A DNA stretch of 64,000 nucleotides from Methylobacterium durans (GTDB lineage Bacteria > Pseudomonadota > Alphaproteobacteria > Rhizobiales > Beijerinckiaceae), in NCBI RefSeq assembly GCF_003173715.1, contig NZ_CP029550.1, positions 5,565,501-5,629,500 on the forward strand. The letters run 5' to 3'. Below, piece after piece: positions 35,375-42,825 of the stretch (position 1 is its first letter; the number at the start of each line of letters is the position of its first letter). Below the pieces are notes generated by a model. It was not told where the DNA came from, ran no database searches, and worked only from the letters and a program-made list of their open reading frames with translations. The translations under genes were made by a program, and so were the position numbers.

Positions 35375-35671
35375 ATGGCAGGTTTCCGGCTCTCAGCGCT
35401 CGCGGGCATGCTCGTCCTGGGGTCCGCCGCATCGGCGCAGGACCGCCCCTACACGCCCGCCCTGACCTGCCAGACCGTCCGCGGCCTCGTGGAGCGGGCT
35501 GGCGCCGTGACGCTCTCGACGAGCGCCAACGCCTACGAGCGGGTGCTGCGGACGGGGGGCGCCTGCACCGGCGACACGAGCGCCGCCCCCGCCTTCGTTC
35601 CGGCCCGCGACGACCCGAGTTGCTTTGCCGGTTACCGCTGCCGCCAGCGCAACACCGACACGAGCTACTAG
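35375..35671 (+). CDS. Small secreted Cys-containing protein (98 aa)
   Basis: ATG 35375 has GGAGG eight bases ahead. A signal peptide (MAGFRLSALAGMLVLGSAASA) is cleaved before Gln-Asp. The mature part has LTCQTVRGLVERAGAVTLST, NAYERVLRTGGACT and CFAGYRC, with four Cys that probably make two disulfides. This layout is shared by many small Rhizobiales secreted proteins of unknown role. Confidence 0.7.
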   Translation: MAGFRLSALAGMLVLGSAASAQDRPYTPALTCQTVRGLVERAGAVTLSTSANAYERVLRTGGACTGDTSAAPAFVPARDDPSCFAGYRCRQRNTDTSY

Positions 35672-35875
35672 GTCCGGGGACCGTCCCACCGACGCGGCGA
35701 TCGCGGCGCAAGCCCGGGCCGCCGGGATGCGCGGTGGTGCCGGGCGTTCGGCGGGGGAAGCGATCCCGTCTCGACGGCAGGGCACGAGGCAATCGCAGGA
35801 CACGACGCAATCCACGCAACATTCGACGGGCGCGACGCGATCATCCTGCAACGCGACCGATCTACGACGGGCGGC

Positions 35876-36079
35876 ATGACGAACCGCATCGCCCTGCCCA
35901 TCCGCCTCCTCTGGTGCCCGCTCGCTCTCGGGCTCGCCGTCCTCGCCCTCGGCGTCGCGTGGCTGATCCGGCCGCGCGGGCTCGATTTCGACAGCGAGAA
36001 CTTCCTGTCCTCGGCTCTCGGCGCCATCGGCGTCCTGATGGCGCTCTCGGCGCTGCCTCGGCGCGACGAGGAGGCGTGA
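35876..36079 (+). CDS. Small two-segment membrane protein (67 aa)
   Basis: A basic N-terminus is followed by one long membrane segment (LLWCPLALGLAVLALGVAWLI), a polar loop (RPRGLDFDSEN) and a second segment (FLSSALGAIGVLMALSAL) with a charged end. There is no strong Shine-Dalgarno site. The function is unknown. It is convergent with the TonB-like gene, seven bases away. Confidence 0.55.
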   Translation: MTNRIALPIRLLWCPLALGLAVLALGVAWLIRPRGLDFDSENFLSSALGAIGVLMALSALPRRDEEA

Positions 36080-36086
36080 GCCTCCG

Positions 36087-36470
36087 TCAGCGCCGCCGCG
36101 CCAGATCGAGGGGAAAGCTGAGTTCGGTCGTTCCGTCCTCCGTCAGAAGCTCCGACGGCGGCGGAGCGAAGGGTGCGGCCGCCCGCGCGGCCGCCAGCGC
36201 CCGGGCCTCGAGAGCCGCGGAGCCCGAGCCTCCCTCGACGCTCGCGTCCTTCAGGCTGCCGTCGGCGGCGATGCGGACGCGGATCGTCACCGTCCCCCCC
36301 CGCGAGCGCGGCGCCTCGGCACGGTCGGCCGCGCCGATCCGCGTCACCACCGTCGAGAGCCACTGCCGCACGGCCGCACCGACGGCCGGCTCCGCGCGCA
36401 GCGCCCCCGGCGCGGGCAGGCAGAGAACGACGCAGACGCAGAGGCGGAGCAGCAGCGGGCGCAGGAACAT
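36087..36470 (-). CDS. Secreted TonB C-terminal-domain-like protein
   Basis: A 127-residue protein with a signal peptide (1-26). The mature part matches the C-terminal domain of TonB-family proteins: VTIRVRIAADGSLKDASVEG, ALEARALAAARAAAPFAPPP, then TELSFPLDL. There is no membrane-anchored Pro-rich stalk, so it cannot be a classic energy transducer. It may bind the TonB box region or be a periplasmic adaptor. Confidence 0.68.
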   Translation of the reverse strand: MFLRPLLLRLCVCVVLCLPAPGALRAEPAVGAAVRQWLSTVVTRIGAADRAEAPRSRGGTVTIRVRIAADGSLKDASVEGGSGSAALEARALAAARAAAPFAPPPSELLTEDGTTELSFPLDLARRR

Positions 36471-36804
36471 CTGGGTCTCGGAAGCGGGCAGGGCGGACGG
36501 AGCGTTCCGCGTCCCTCTTCCTGCCTCCGAAAAGGCAGCGGCCTAAGGGCCAAAGGGTGACCATTTGCCGACAGGACGCATCTTGGCGTCACAGATAGCT
36601 CCTTCCGAAGGCAAATGTTCAGCCCGCGAAGTACACGACGAATAGCGCCGATGACCTGCGAAGGATCGATCCGAATATTTTCCAGGCTACGCGCACGAAA
36701 TGCGGCCCTCCAAGCCCGGATTCGGCCATATTGCACCGCAACATAGTGTCGCCGCATTCTCCGACATTTTGCCGGCCCGTCGAAAACAACAACGGGAATG
36801 CAAG
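36471..36804. other. Intergenic region upstream of rlpA
   Basis: These 334 bases are less GC-rich than the surroundings. No gene is supported. Promoters for the TonB-like gene (minus) and rlpA (plus) should lie here. Confidence 0.6.
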
Positions 36805-37185
36805 ATGGTCTCGACCGTCCGCCACGCGCTGTTCACTCTTGCCGTCACGGCCGGGCTCGCCGCCAGCGGCCTCGGCGCCACGGACGCTCAAGCCAGAGGC
36901 GCTCACGCCCAATCCGGCGTCGCCTCTTGGTACGGGCCGGGATTCCAGGGCCGGCGCACGGCGAACGGCGAGCGGTTCAACACGCACGCGATGACGGCTG
37001 CCCACCGCACGCTGCCCTTCGGCACCCGTGTGCGCGTGACGAACAGGACCAACGGACGGTCCGTGGTGGTGCGGATCAACGATCGCGGCCCGTTCGTCGG
37101 AGGCCGCGTCATCGACCTGTCGAACGCGTCGGCCCGCGCCCTCGGCGTCTCGGGAACGGCCCGCGTCAGTCTCGCCCGGCTCTGA
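36805..37185 (+). CDS. rlpA: RlpA-like septal ring lytic transglycosylase (short form)
   Basis: From ATG 36805 the protein has 126 residues: a signal peptide (1-30) and a single double-psi beta-barrel domain. [46 protein letters not shown] and [13 protein letters not shown] are the RlpA blocks; the Asp in NDRGPF and the His in AAHRTLPF are intact. The C-terminal SPOR domain and lipobox of long RlpA proteins are missing, so it is soluble in the periplasm. It would cut peptidoglycan strands without stem peptides. Confidence 0.82.
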   Translation: MVSTVRHALFTLAVTAGLAASGLGATDAQARGAHAQSGVASWYGPGFQGRRTANGERFNTHAMTAAHRTLPFGTRVRVTNRTNGRSVVVRINDRGPFVGGRVIDLSNASARALGVSGTARVSLARL

Positions 37186-37195
37186 GGGCGGCGAT

Positions 37196-37223
37196 GCCCT
37201 CTTCCCGCGGGCGGGAAGAGGGC
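37196..37223 (+). terminator. Hairpin after rlpA
   Basis: GCCCTCTTCCCGC and GCGGGAAGAGGGC form a 13-bp perfect stem with a two-base centre, 11 bases after the rlpA stop. There is no T-run, so it may work with the convergent lipoprotein transcript as a two-way stop. Confidence 0.7.
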
Positions 37224-37236
37224 CCCGGTCAACCGA

Positions 37237-37422
37237 TCACTGGCCGGCCGGCTTGTTGGCCGGGGGCGGTGCCGGAGAGGCCGGCGGCGGCGGCGCGGGA
37301 TTCGTCGGTGCCGTCGTCGTGGTGGCCGGCGGGTTGGGCGGCGGAGCCTCGGCCTTCTTCTCGTCCTTGCAGGCCGTGAGGGCGAGCAGGGCGGCCAGGG
37401 GCAGAAGAATCTTCATGCGCAT
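37237..37422 (-). CDS. Small Pro-rich lipoprotein (61 aa)
   Basis: ATG 37422 (or 37416) follows GGAGGAACGC. The signal ends in the lipobox LTAC with Cys18 to be lipidated. The mature chain is DEKKAEAPPPNPPATTTTAP and further Pro/Ala repeats, so it is extended and disordered. It may be a cell-envelope spacer or lysis-type (entericidin-like) peptide; neither is proven. Confidence 0.7.
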   Translation of the reverse strand: MRMKILLPLAALLALTACKDEKKAEAPPPNPPATTTTAPTNPAPPPPASPAPPPANKPAGQ

Positions 37423-37526
37423 GAGCGTTCCTCCGTTCGTCGAGTGAACCCAATCAGGGACGGAAGAACGCCGGGGCGCCGCAAGAGTTCAGCAAAACCG
37501 GTGGAGGAGAGCTTTCCGGCACCGAT

Positions 37527-37808
37527 TCAGGCATCCAGCGGGGCCGGAACGGGCTCCGGACCCGCCGCGGACCGGCGTGGCGCGTGACGGAAATCGCCGA
37601 GGCCCCGCGCCCGGATCCAGAGCTGGTAGGCACGCTCGCGCGCGTTGTAGGCCTGCCGCAGGCGGGATCCGGGCTCGCCCCGCGCCTCCGGGGTGTAGCG
37701 CAAGCGCGCGACGGCCGTCTCGCCGTGGCGCTGGATCATCTCCGCACGCCAAGCCTCGTCGGCCCGGCGAAACAGGATGTCGGTGTTCTGCCGGTTCGCT
37801 GCCGCCAA
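37527..37808 (-). CDS. Hypothetical protein (93 aa)
   Basis: The start is TTG 37808, with GGGAG six bases ahead. The product is helical and basic (DILFRRADEAWRAEMIQRHG, RLRQAYNARERAYQLWIRAR), with a Pro-rich end. It is soluble. The function is not recognised. Confidence 0.55.
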   Translation of the reverse strand: MAAANRQNTDILFRRADEAWRAEMIQRHGETAVARLRYTPEARGEPGSRLRQAYNARERAYQLWIRARGLGDFRHAPRRSAAGPEPVPAPLDA

Positions 37809-37958
37809 GGTCCGCTCCCGGAGATCTCGTCCGCCAGCCGGATGTGCGGCGGCTCACTCCCCTGATCTGGAGCGGGACCGCGCGAAGTCACCGGTGGGGC
37901 GGCCCGGAATCGGCGAGACCCCGGAGGCTCTCAGCTGATGGCTCTCAGCTGGAGCCTC

Positions 37959-38222
37959 TCAGGCAGCGCCCGCGCGGCGGATCGCATCGACGACGGTCTC
38001 GACGAACGCCTCCGCCTCCGCGCCGAGGGAGAGCCGGGTCTCGCTCGCGGTGAGAAGGCCGCGCTGCTCGAGCTCGGCCACCCCGTCCGGGTCGGCCTCG
38101 TGGCCGTGGCCGTCGCGGCGCACCACCGCGGCAACGCGCTCGCCGCTCAGGAAGCGGTGATAGGCGGCGAACGTGAAGATCGAGAGAGCCTTGTCGGAGA
38201 GACCCTGGGTGTTCGTTGCCAT
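37959..38222 (-). CDS. Hypothetical protein (87 aa)
   Basis: ATG 38222 (MATNTQGLSDKALSIFTFAA) lies ten bases from AAGGAG; ATG 38228 adds two residues and is closer. The middle (YHRFLSGERVAAVVRRDGHG) and the C-terminal helix (AEAFVETVVDAIRRAG) suggest a small DNA- or protein-binding fold, possibly winged-helix-like (DGVAELEQRGLLTASE). It appears genus-specific. The upstream region is shared with the RTX gene. Confidence 0.6.
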   Translation of the reverse strand: MATNTQGLSDKALSIFTFAAYHRFLSGERVAAVVRRDGHGHEADPDGVAELEQRGLLTASETRLSLGAEAEAFVETVVDAIRRAGAA

Positions 38223-38228
38223 CGACAT

Positions 38229-38578
38229 CCATCTCCTTGATCCGTCGAGACGCAACGCGGCAGGCCGGCTTCGGGTCCAACGGGTGCAGGCTGTCGTTCC
38301 CCGTTCAGCGAGCACAAACAGAGAAACGCAATAATTCCCGTCTCTATTCGCACAAAATCTGCAGCTTTGCCGTATGTTGCACCTGCTGCGGAGGTCGATA
38401 CATTTTGACGCAGTCTAAAACATGTCGTTCCTGCCGATCGATATCCACACGAAAACCCAACTCTCTTCTTGCAGTGCGGTATGTAAAGCTCAGCTAATCC
38501 ATGTGGAAGCCGACGACTTGCGGAGACCTAGCCTCGCGTGAGGCTGACAGTCAGCTGTCCAGCTTAGGAGCAGCACGC
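38229..38578. other. AT-richer intergenic region upstream of the RTX gene
   Basis: These 350 bases have a clear dip in GC (about 38320-38510). No gene is supported. Such a dip suggests a strong or regulated promoter, or the edge of acquired DNA. A TTGACG at 38404 has no matching -10 at the right spacing. Confidence 0.6.
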
Positions 38579-39667
38579 ATGGCGACGATTTCTGGTACCA
38601 ACGGCCCCGACAACCTGACCGGCACGGCCGCGGACGACATCATCCTCGGTCTTCTGGGCAACGACATCATCACGGACCCGGGCGGGTTCAACCGGATCGA
38701 CGGGCAGGACGGCAACGACACGATCACGGGCGGCAACGACCTCGACTACATCGCCGGCGGCCCCGGCGACGACACGATCTTCGCCCGCGACGGGAACGAC
38801 CAGCTCATCGGCGAGGCCGGCAACGACACCATCTACGGGCAGGCGGGCGACGACTATGCCGCCGGCAATCCAGGGGACGACGTGCTCTATGGCGGCCTCG
38901 GCAACGACTTCCTCGTGGGTGAGGCCGGACGCGACCAGGTCTTCGGCGAAGACGGCAACGATTTCGTCGCCGGCGGCGACGACGACGACGTGCTGGACGG
39001 TGGTGCGGGCAACGACCTCGTCGACGGCGACCTCGGCAACGACACCCTCTTCGGCCGCGCCGGCAACGACGTCCTGTTCGGCGATGCCGGCGACGACCGG
39101 ATGACGGGCGGCCCCGGGGACGACATCCTCGACGGCGCGCTCGGGCGCGATACCGCCGTCTTCGACTTCAGCCTCGCGGGCGCCACGGTCGATGCGCGGG
39201 GCGTGCTCGCCACCGTCGGCGGGTCGAGCGGCACGGACACCGTCAAGAACGTGGAGGTGTTCGAATTCTCCGACCGTACGGTCGTTCAGGGGGACGGCAT
39301 CGTGCTCGTGGACGACCTCTACTACCTCAGCCGGAACCCGGACGTGGCCGCTTCCGGCTTCGACGCCGAGGTGCACTACGCCACCTTCGGCTGGAAGGAG
39401 GGGCGCGACCCGAACGCCTTCTTCGACACGTCGGGCTATCTCGCAGCCTACGGAGACGTGCGGGCGGCCGGCGTCAACCCGCTCGAGCATTACATCAATT
39501 TCGGCTGGAAGGAGGGTCGCGATCCGTCGGCCGACTTCGACACGCGCGGCTACCTCGCGGCAAATCCCGACGTGGCGGCCGCCGGCTTCAACCCGCTCGA
39601 GCATTACCTCGCCTTCGGGGCCGTCGAGGGCCGCGCCGTGGTCAGCGACGGCGTCTTCTTCACCTGA
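38579..39667 (+). CDS. RTX (hemolysin-type Ca2+-binding) protein
   Basis: A 362-residue protein with AGGAG eight bases before ATG 38579. Residues 1-205 are RTX nonapeptides of the GGxGxDxhx type (GGAGNDLVDGDLGNDTLFG), forming a Ca2+-bound beta-roll. The last 130 residues are three copies of a 35-residue unit of the form YLAANPDVAAAGFNPLEHY followed by FGWKEGRDP. No cleavable signal is present, as usual for type I secretion through TolC. No enzyme domain is visible, so it may be a surface layer or adhesion protein. The same repeat unit occurs in the convergent gene. Confidence 0.88.
   Translation: MATISGTNGPDNLTGTAADDIILGLLGNDIITDPGGFNRIDGQDGNDTITGGNDLDYIAGGPGDDTIFARDGNDQLIGEAGNDTIYGQAGDDYAAGNPGDDVLYGGLGNDFLVGEAGRDQVFGEDGNDFVAGGDDDDVLDGGAGNDLVDGDLGNDTLFGRAGNDVLFGDAGDDRMTGGPGDDILDGALGRDTAVFDFSLAGATVDARGVLATVGGSSGTDTVKNVEVFEFSDRTVVQGDGIVLVDDLYYLSRNPDVAASGFDAEVHYATFGWKEGRDPNAFFDTSGYLAAYGDVRAAGVNPLEHYINFGWKEGRDPSADFDTRGYLAANPDVAAAGFNPLEHYLAFGAVEGRAVVSDGVFFT
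39310..39655. repeat. Inverted duplication, left arm (shared RTX C-terminal module)
   Basis: This arm codes the three units with FGWKEGRDP in the plus-strand RTX gene. It matches 39845-40200 in reverse orientation; at 39386-39432 the match to 40076-40117 is nearly exact. The arms are about 190 bases apart, so the DNA could form a large cruciform or recombine by inversion. Confidence 0.75.
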
Positions 39668-39682
39668 TCGCGTCGACAAAAA

Positions 39683-39709
39683 GCCCCGCGGCCGTCGAGG
39701 CCGCGGGGC
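39683..39709 (-). terminator. Terminator between the two RTX genes
   Basis: GCCCCGCGGCC and GGCCGCGGGGC pair across a five-base loop. A five-A run (39678-39682) gives a U-run for minus-strand transcripts; it also follows the plus-strand RTX gene by 16 bases and may stop both. Confidence 0.75.
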
Positions 39710-39837
39710 GAAGTGGTCGGAACGAGACGCAGGGACCTGCTCTCGCCCGGGGATGATGCGCGCCGGCCCGGACCCGGCCAAGGGGCTCCACCCCGCCCAA
39801 AGGGGGCCCCGAGAAGGCGCAGAAGGATTAGTGCCCC

Positions 39838-40733
39838 TCAGCCGAAGACGCCGTCGTCGACCACGGCGCGGCCCTCGGCGGCCCCGTAGGCGAGGTAGTG
39901 CTCCAGCGGGTTCATGCCGGCGGCCGCCACGTCGGGGTTCGCCGCCAGATACGACTTCGTGTCGAAATCGTCCGACGGGTCGCGTCCCTCCTTCCAGCCG
40001 AAGGTGCGGTAATGCTCGAGCGGGTTGACGCCGGCCGCCCGCACGTCGCCGTAGGCGTTCAGATACCCTTCCGTGTCGAAGAAGGCGTTCGGGTCGCGCC
40101 CCTCCTTCCAGCCGAAGATGGCGTAGTGCTCCTCCGCATCGAAGCCGGAAGCGGCCACGTCCAGGTTCCGGCTGAGGTAATGCAGATCGTCGACGAGCGC
40201 GTTGCCGTCGTTCTGGCGCACGATCAGCCCGCCGAAGACGAAGGTCTCGACGGAGGTCGTCTGGACGGACACGTCGCCGATCCCCCCGCCCTCGTCGTCA
40301 TCATCGTCGTCATCGTCGCCGCCGGGGCCGCAGCCTGAACCGGAGCGGCATCGTCATCGTCGTCGTCATCATCGTCGTCATCGTCGCGCGATGAGATCGT
40401 GGCGACCACGCCCCGAGAGTCGATCCTGAGATCGCCGATCGAGGCTCCGAGATTGAGGATGTCGACGCCCGTGCCGCCGTCGAACACGAAGCGGCCGTTG
40501 ACCACGTCGAGCGTGTCGTTGCCGGCGCCGCCGAAGAAGGTCCCGTTCGTGAAGGTCGCGTTCAGGGCCTCGTTGCCGTTGCCGCCGAACACGGTGACCT
40601 GATTGAAGCTGTCGTCGTCGCCGGTGACGTTGAACAGATCGTCTCCGCCGTTGGGATAGATCTCAATCGGATCGTCGTCCTCGCCGATCGTGAAGATTTC
40701 GGTCGCGCTCGTGCCTTGCACCACCCTTGCCAC
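39838..40733 (-). pseudogene. Second RTX-related gene, frameshifted in the Asp-rich linker
   Basis: It begins at GTG 40733 after GGGAGGAA (ARVVQGTSATEIFTIGEDDD). Residues 1-105 hold RTX-like units (FGGNGNEAL, FGGAGNDTLDVV). Then comes a run of Asp (GAC/GAT) codons. After it the frame changes near 40335: one more G in GCGGCCCC would restore AAGPGG and a second Asp run. The remainder (SVQTTSVETFVFGGLIVRQN) ends in the same three 35-residue units as the RTX gene at 38579. The GC-rich break could be real decay or an assembly error. Confidence 0.78.
39845..40200. repeat. Inverted duplication, right arm (shared RTX C-terminal module)
   Basis: This is the reverse-oriented partner of 39310-39655, in the frameshifted minus-strand gene. 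The protein-level match is about 85% by eye, so the copying is fairly recent or the sequence is under gene conversion. Confidence 0.75.
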
Positions 40734-40956
40734 GTATTCCTCCCATCGTCCGGCCAGAAGGCCGCCATCCTGCCGAGAGTAGGCGGGCAAGCACTCTCTG
40801 TTAAGCGCCTAATAAACCCGGACGCGATTGCCTATTTGTCCTGATTATTGTGCCGAAAGGACCCGCCTTCCGGCGGGGAGGCACCGCAACCATTCCGTGG
40901 TGGCGCGCAAGCCCGTTCAACGGCGGAGCGGACGGCTCTCCGGTCGGTCGACAAGG

Positions 40957-41310
40957 GGATGCACACGCACAATGCGTCGGAATATCCGTCGATCCAAGCC
41001 GCCATAGATGCCGCCGAGGGAAACTCAAATGGAGGGGCGGTCTATATTCCGGCCGGCGTCTACCACCTCGAAAACACATTGAGAATTTCAAATTCGGGCC
41101 TGAGCATCTTCGGAGACGGGCCAGACTCCACTATCCACGCGAATGCCAAGCTCACGGCATCAGGGTCGAAAGCGGATCGATGGACCGCTACCGCATCACG
41201 GGCAACGACTTGTCCCGCAACCTGACGAGCGGCCTGTTCGACGAGGGCACGGGTCGCAAGATCGTGCGCGACAACATCGATTGGAGCGACCAAGCGACGT
41301 GGGTTGAATC
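40957..41310 (+). pseudogene. Remnant of a pectate-lyase-superfamily beta-helix gene
   Basis: The first part (EYPSIQAAIDAAEGNSNGGA, VYIPAGVYHLENTLRI, SIFGDGPDSTIHA) is the N-terminal start of a Pectate_lyase_3-type beta-helix. At about 41155 the reading jumps frame and continues with MDRYRITGNDLSRNLTSGLF and IVRDNIDW, which normally ends such proteins. The central helix, some 200-300 residues, is missing. It is a deletion plus frameshift and is no longer functional. Such proteins act on polysaccharides or as phage tail spikes. Confidence 0.7.
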
Positions 41311-41654
41311 GCCGCCCCCGACCGTCAATCCGAGGCCAGAGAGAAGCCGGTTCGGCTGGCCCAGGCGCTGAGACACCGCACGCGCCCGCGGCCGAAGACC
41401 GGAACGCCTGAGGCTCCGTGGCCGGGTATGGAGTGGCTGTGGATCAGCGCCACGCCACGATCCGCATCGAACACGACTTCGCGCACGTCGGGGGAGCTCG
41501 CTTGCGAACGCGAAGAGGGGCGCCGGGTCGGCTCGACCCGCTTCGGAATGGCCGGAACCCGGGCGAACGAAACGCTGCTGTCCAACCCCGGCAAGGACCG
41601 TGTCGAACCGGTCCGAGCAGGATCAGAGAAACGAAGCGAGTTCAGAAGGATAGC
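41311..41654. other. Gap between the lyase remnant and the tRNA-Asn fragment, no gene seen
   Basis: No frame on either strand has a good start and protein-like composition. The region is GC-rich and probably decayed sequence. Confidence 0.55.
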
Positions 41655-41702
41655 TGGCTGCCCGAGTGGAACTCGAACTTACGATGACGCGGTTCACAGT
41701 CG
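41655..41702 (-). other. Decayed copy of the 3' half of tRNA-Asn (possible att site)
   Basis: These 48 bases align without gaps to 50663-50710, the part of the intact tRNA-Asn from the anticodon loop to the CCA end, with 39 of 48 bases identical. The orientation is the same. The 3' half of a tRNA is the standard crossover site left when an element integrates by tyrosine recombinase, so this may be the far end of an integrated island reaching to 50710. Confidence 0.6.
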
Positions 41703-41769
41703 GGGCGATGCGGTTCAGGTCAGGGCGTGCCAATCCAAGGAGAGGCATGACTGCTGCTGACAATGAAAA

Positions 41770-41791
41770 GGCGGGACCCGAAGGCCCCGCC
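41770..41791 (-). terminator. Rho-independent terminator of the gene at 41818-42405
   Basis: GGCGGGACC and GGCCCCGCC pair (one G-U) over a CGAA loop. AAAA precedes on the plus strand, giving UUUU for minus transcripts, 27 bases after the stop at 41818. Confidence 0.7.
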
Positions 41792-41817
41792 TCTTCCCGT
41801 GCCGATCGGAGATCTGA

Positions 41818-42405
41818 TCAGGCCGCGAGCAGGCCGTGCTGCAAGGCAGAGACGATCGGATCGACGACGTCGATCTGGATATGCTGCGATGCGTAGACAG
41901 CCGTGTGATCGGTGTTCGTCTCGGGCAGGGTGATGTCGATCGTCCCTCCCTTGTTGTCGGCGTGGCCATCCAGGCTGCCGTAGCCGAAGTTGAGCGAATT
42001 CTGGGAGAGGTGCGGGTTCGACCCGTCTTCGTCGCCGAGGACGGGGGCTTGCGTATTCCGGTTCACCGAGATGTCGGTGCCGCTGCTGAGGTGCTTCAGG
42101 TCGAAGACGAAGTGCTCGCCGTACCGGTTATTCACTTCGAGCGTGAAGCCCTTGCCGCCATCGGTGACCGTGTTCACGCCGGTGTTGATCGAGAAGTCGA
42201 ACGATATCCCGGAACGATTGGCGTTCGAGCCCTGCTCGCTGTTCAGGCCGTTTTGGATGCCCGAGTCTGCCGTGAAGTGGACGGAGCCATCGTCCTGCAG
42301 CGTACCGACAATTGTGTCGCCGGTCCAATAGCGGACACGCAGGCCGAGCTCGGCTCCCGACGTGGCATCCTTGGTGATCGCCCAGTCGGCCAGACCGCTC
42401 CTCAA
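41818..42405 (-). CDS. Hypothetical extracellular-type protein, perhaps N-terminally truncated
   Basis: From TTG 42405 the protein has 195 residues, rich in Asn, Gly, Thr and Asp (ELGLRVRYWTGDTIVGTLQD, ISFDFSINTGVNTVTDGG, TDISVNRNTQAPVLGDEDGS). This composition is that of secreted beta-rich proteins with no Cys. It begins abruptly (RSGLADWAITKDATSG) without a signal peptide, so either the start was lost or it is exported by type I secretion. GAGG lies seven bases before the TTG. No domain is recognised. A terminator follows at 41770. Confidence 0.6.
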   Translation of the reverse strand: MRSGLADWAITKDATSGAELGLRVRYWTGDTIVGTLQDDGSVHFTADSGIQNGLNSEQGSNANRSGISFDFSINTGVNTVTDGGKGFTLEVNNRYGEHFVFDLKHLSSGTDISVNRNTQAPVLGDEDGSNPHLSQNSLNFGYGSLDGHADNKGGTIDITLPETNTDHTAVYASQHIQIDVVDPIVSALQHGLLAA

Positions 42406-42825
42406 GCATACGCCTCATCCCGCGCCATCGCCGGTGAAGAGGACGCCGGTCCTTTCCTGTTCAGAGCCCCAAGGGCCGATGGCGCCCACCTCACGTTGAC
42501 CGCAGCGTCATCCTTGCAAGTGCTGCTGCAGTCGGGTCGATGGCGGGATTAATACCAAAAAGTCGATTTGCAGCGGATTACATTAGAATTACCTTCAAGG
42601 TGTGGAAACTCAGCTTAAATTCCGGATGCGCGACATCGCACGATCAGATTTGCAAGGTCGATGGCTACTCATTCAGAATGGGCTCTTGGCTGACAAAATT
42701 CTGATGAAAAATATTCGCCACCTGAAATCCAAGCAAGGCAGAAATTTCAGGAGGCGTCATCATCCAGCATAGTTCGTCGATGATCACAACTCTATAATCG
42801 CCAATCTAAAGATGGGGCATGATTC
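42406..42825. other. AT-rich intergenic region ahead of the methyltransferase
   Basis: These 420 bases are strikingly AT-rich from 42540 onwards compared with the window. No gene is supported. A hairpin lies at 42721-42751. The composition continues into the methyltransferase gene and supports foreign origin. Confidence 0.65.
42721..42751. promoter_or_regulatory. Stem-loop CCTGAAAT...ATTTCAGG
   Basis: Eight-base perfect arms around a 15-base loop, 75 bases before the methyltransferase start. It could be an operator or a leader hairpin. There is no T-run next to it. Confidence 0.35.

Noticed and set aside
38404..38430. TTGACG as a -35 element ahead of the RTX gene
   Set aside because: No acceptable -10 hexamer occurs 16-18 bases downstream.
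41418..41760. Overlapping plus-strand frames of 89 and 110 codons
   Set aside because: They run across the tRNA-Asn fragment and have no coding-like composition.
42700..42775. 22-codon ORF (MKNIRHLKSKQGRNFRRR) ahead of the methyltransferase
   Set aside because: No ribosome site; it overlaps a hairpin and resembles nothing known.
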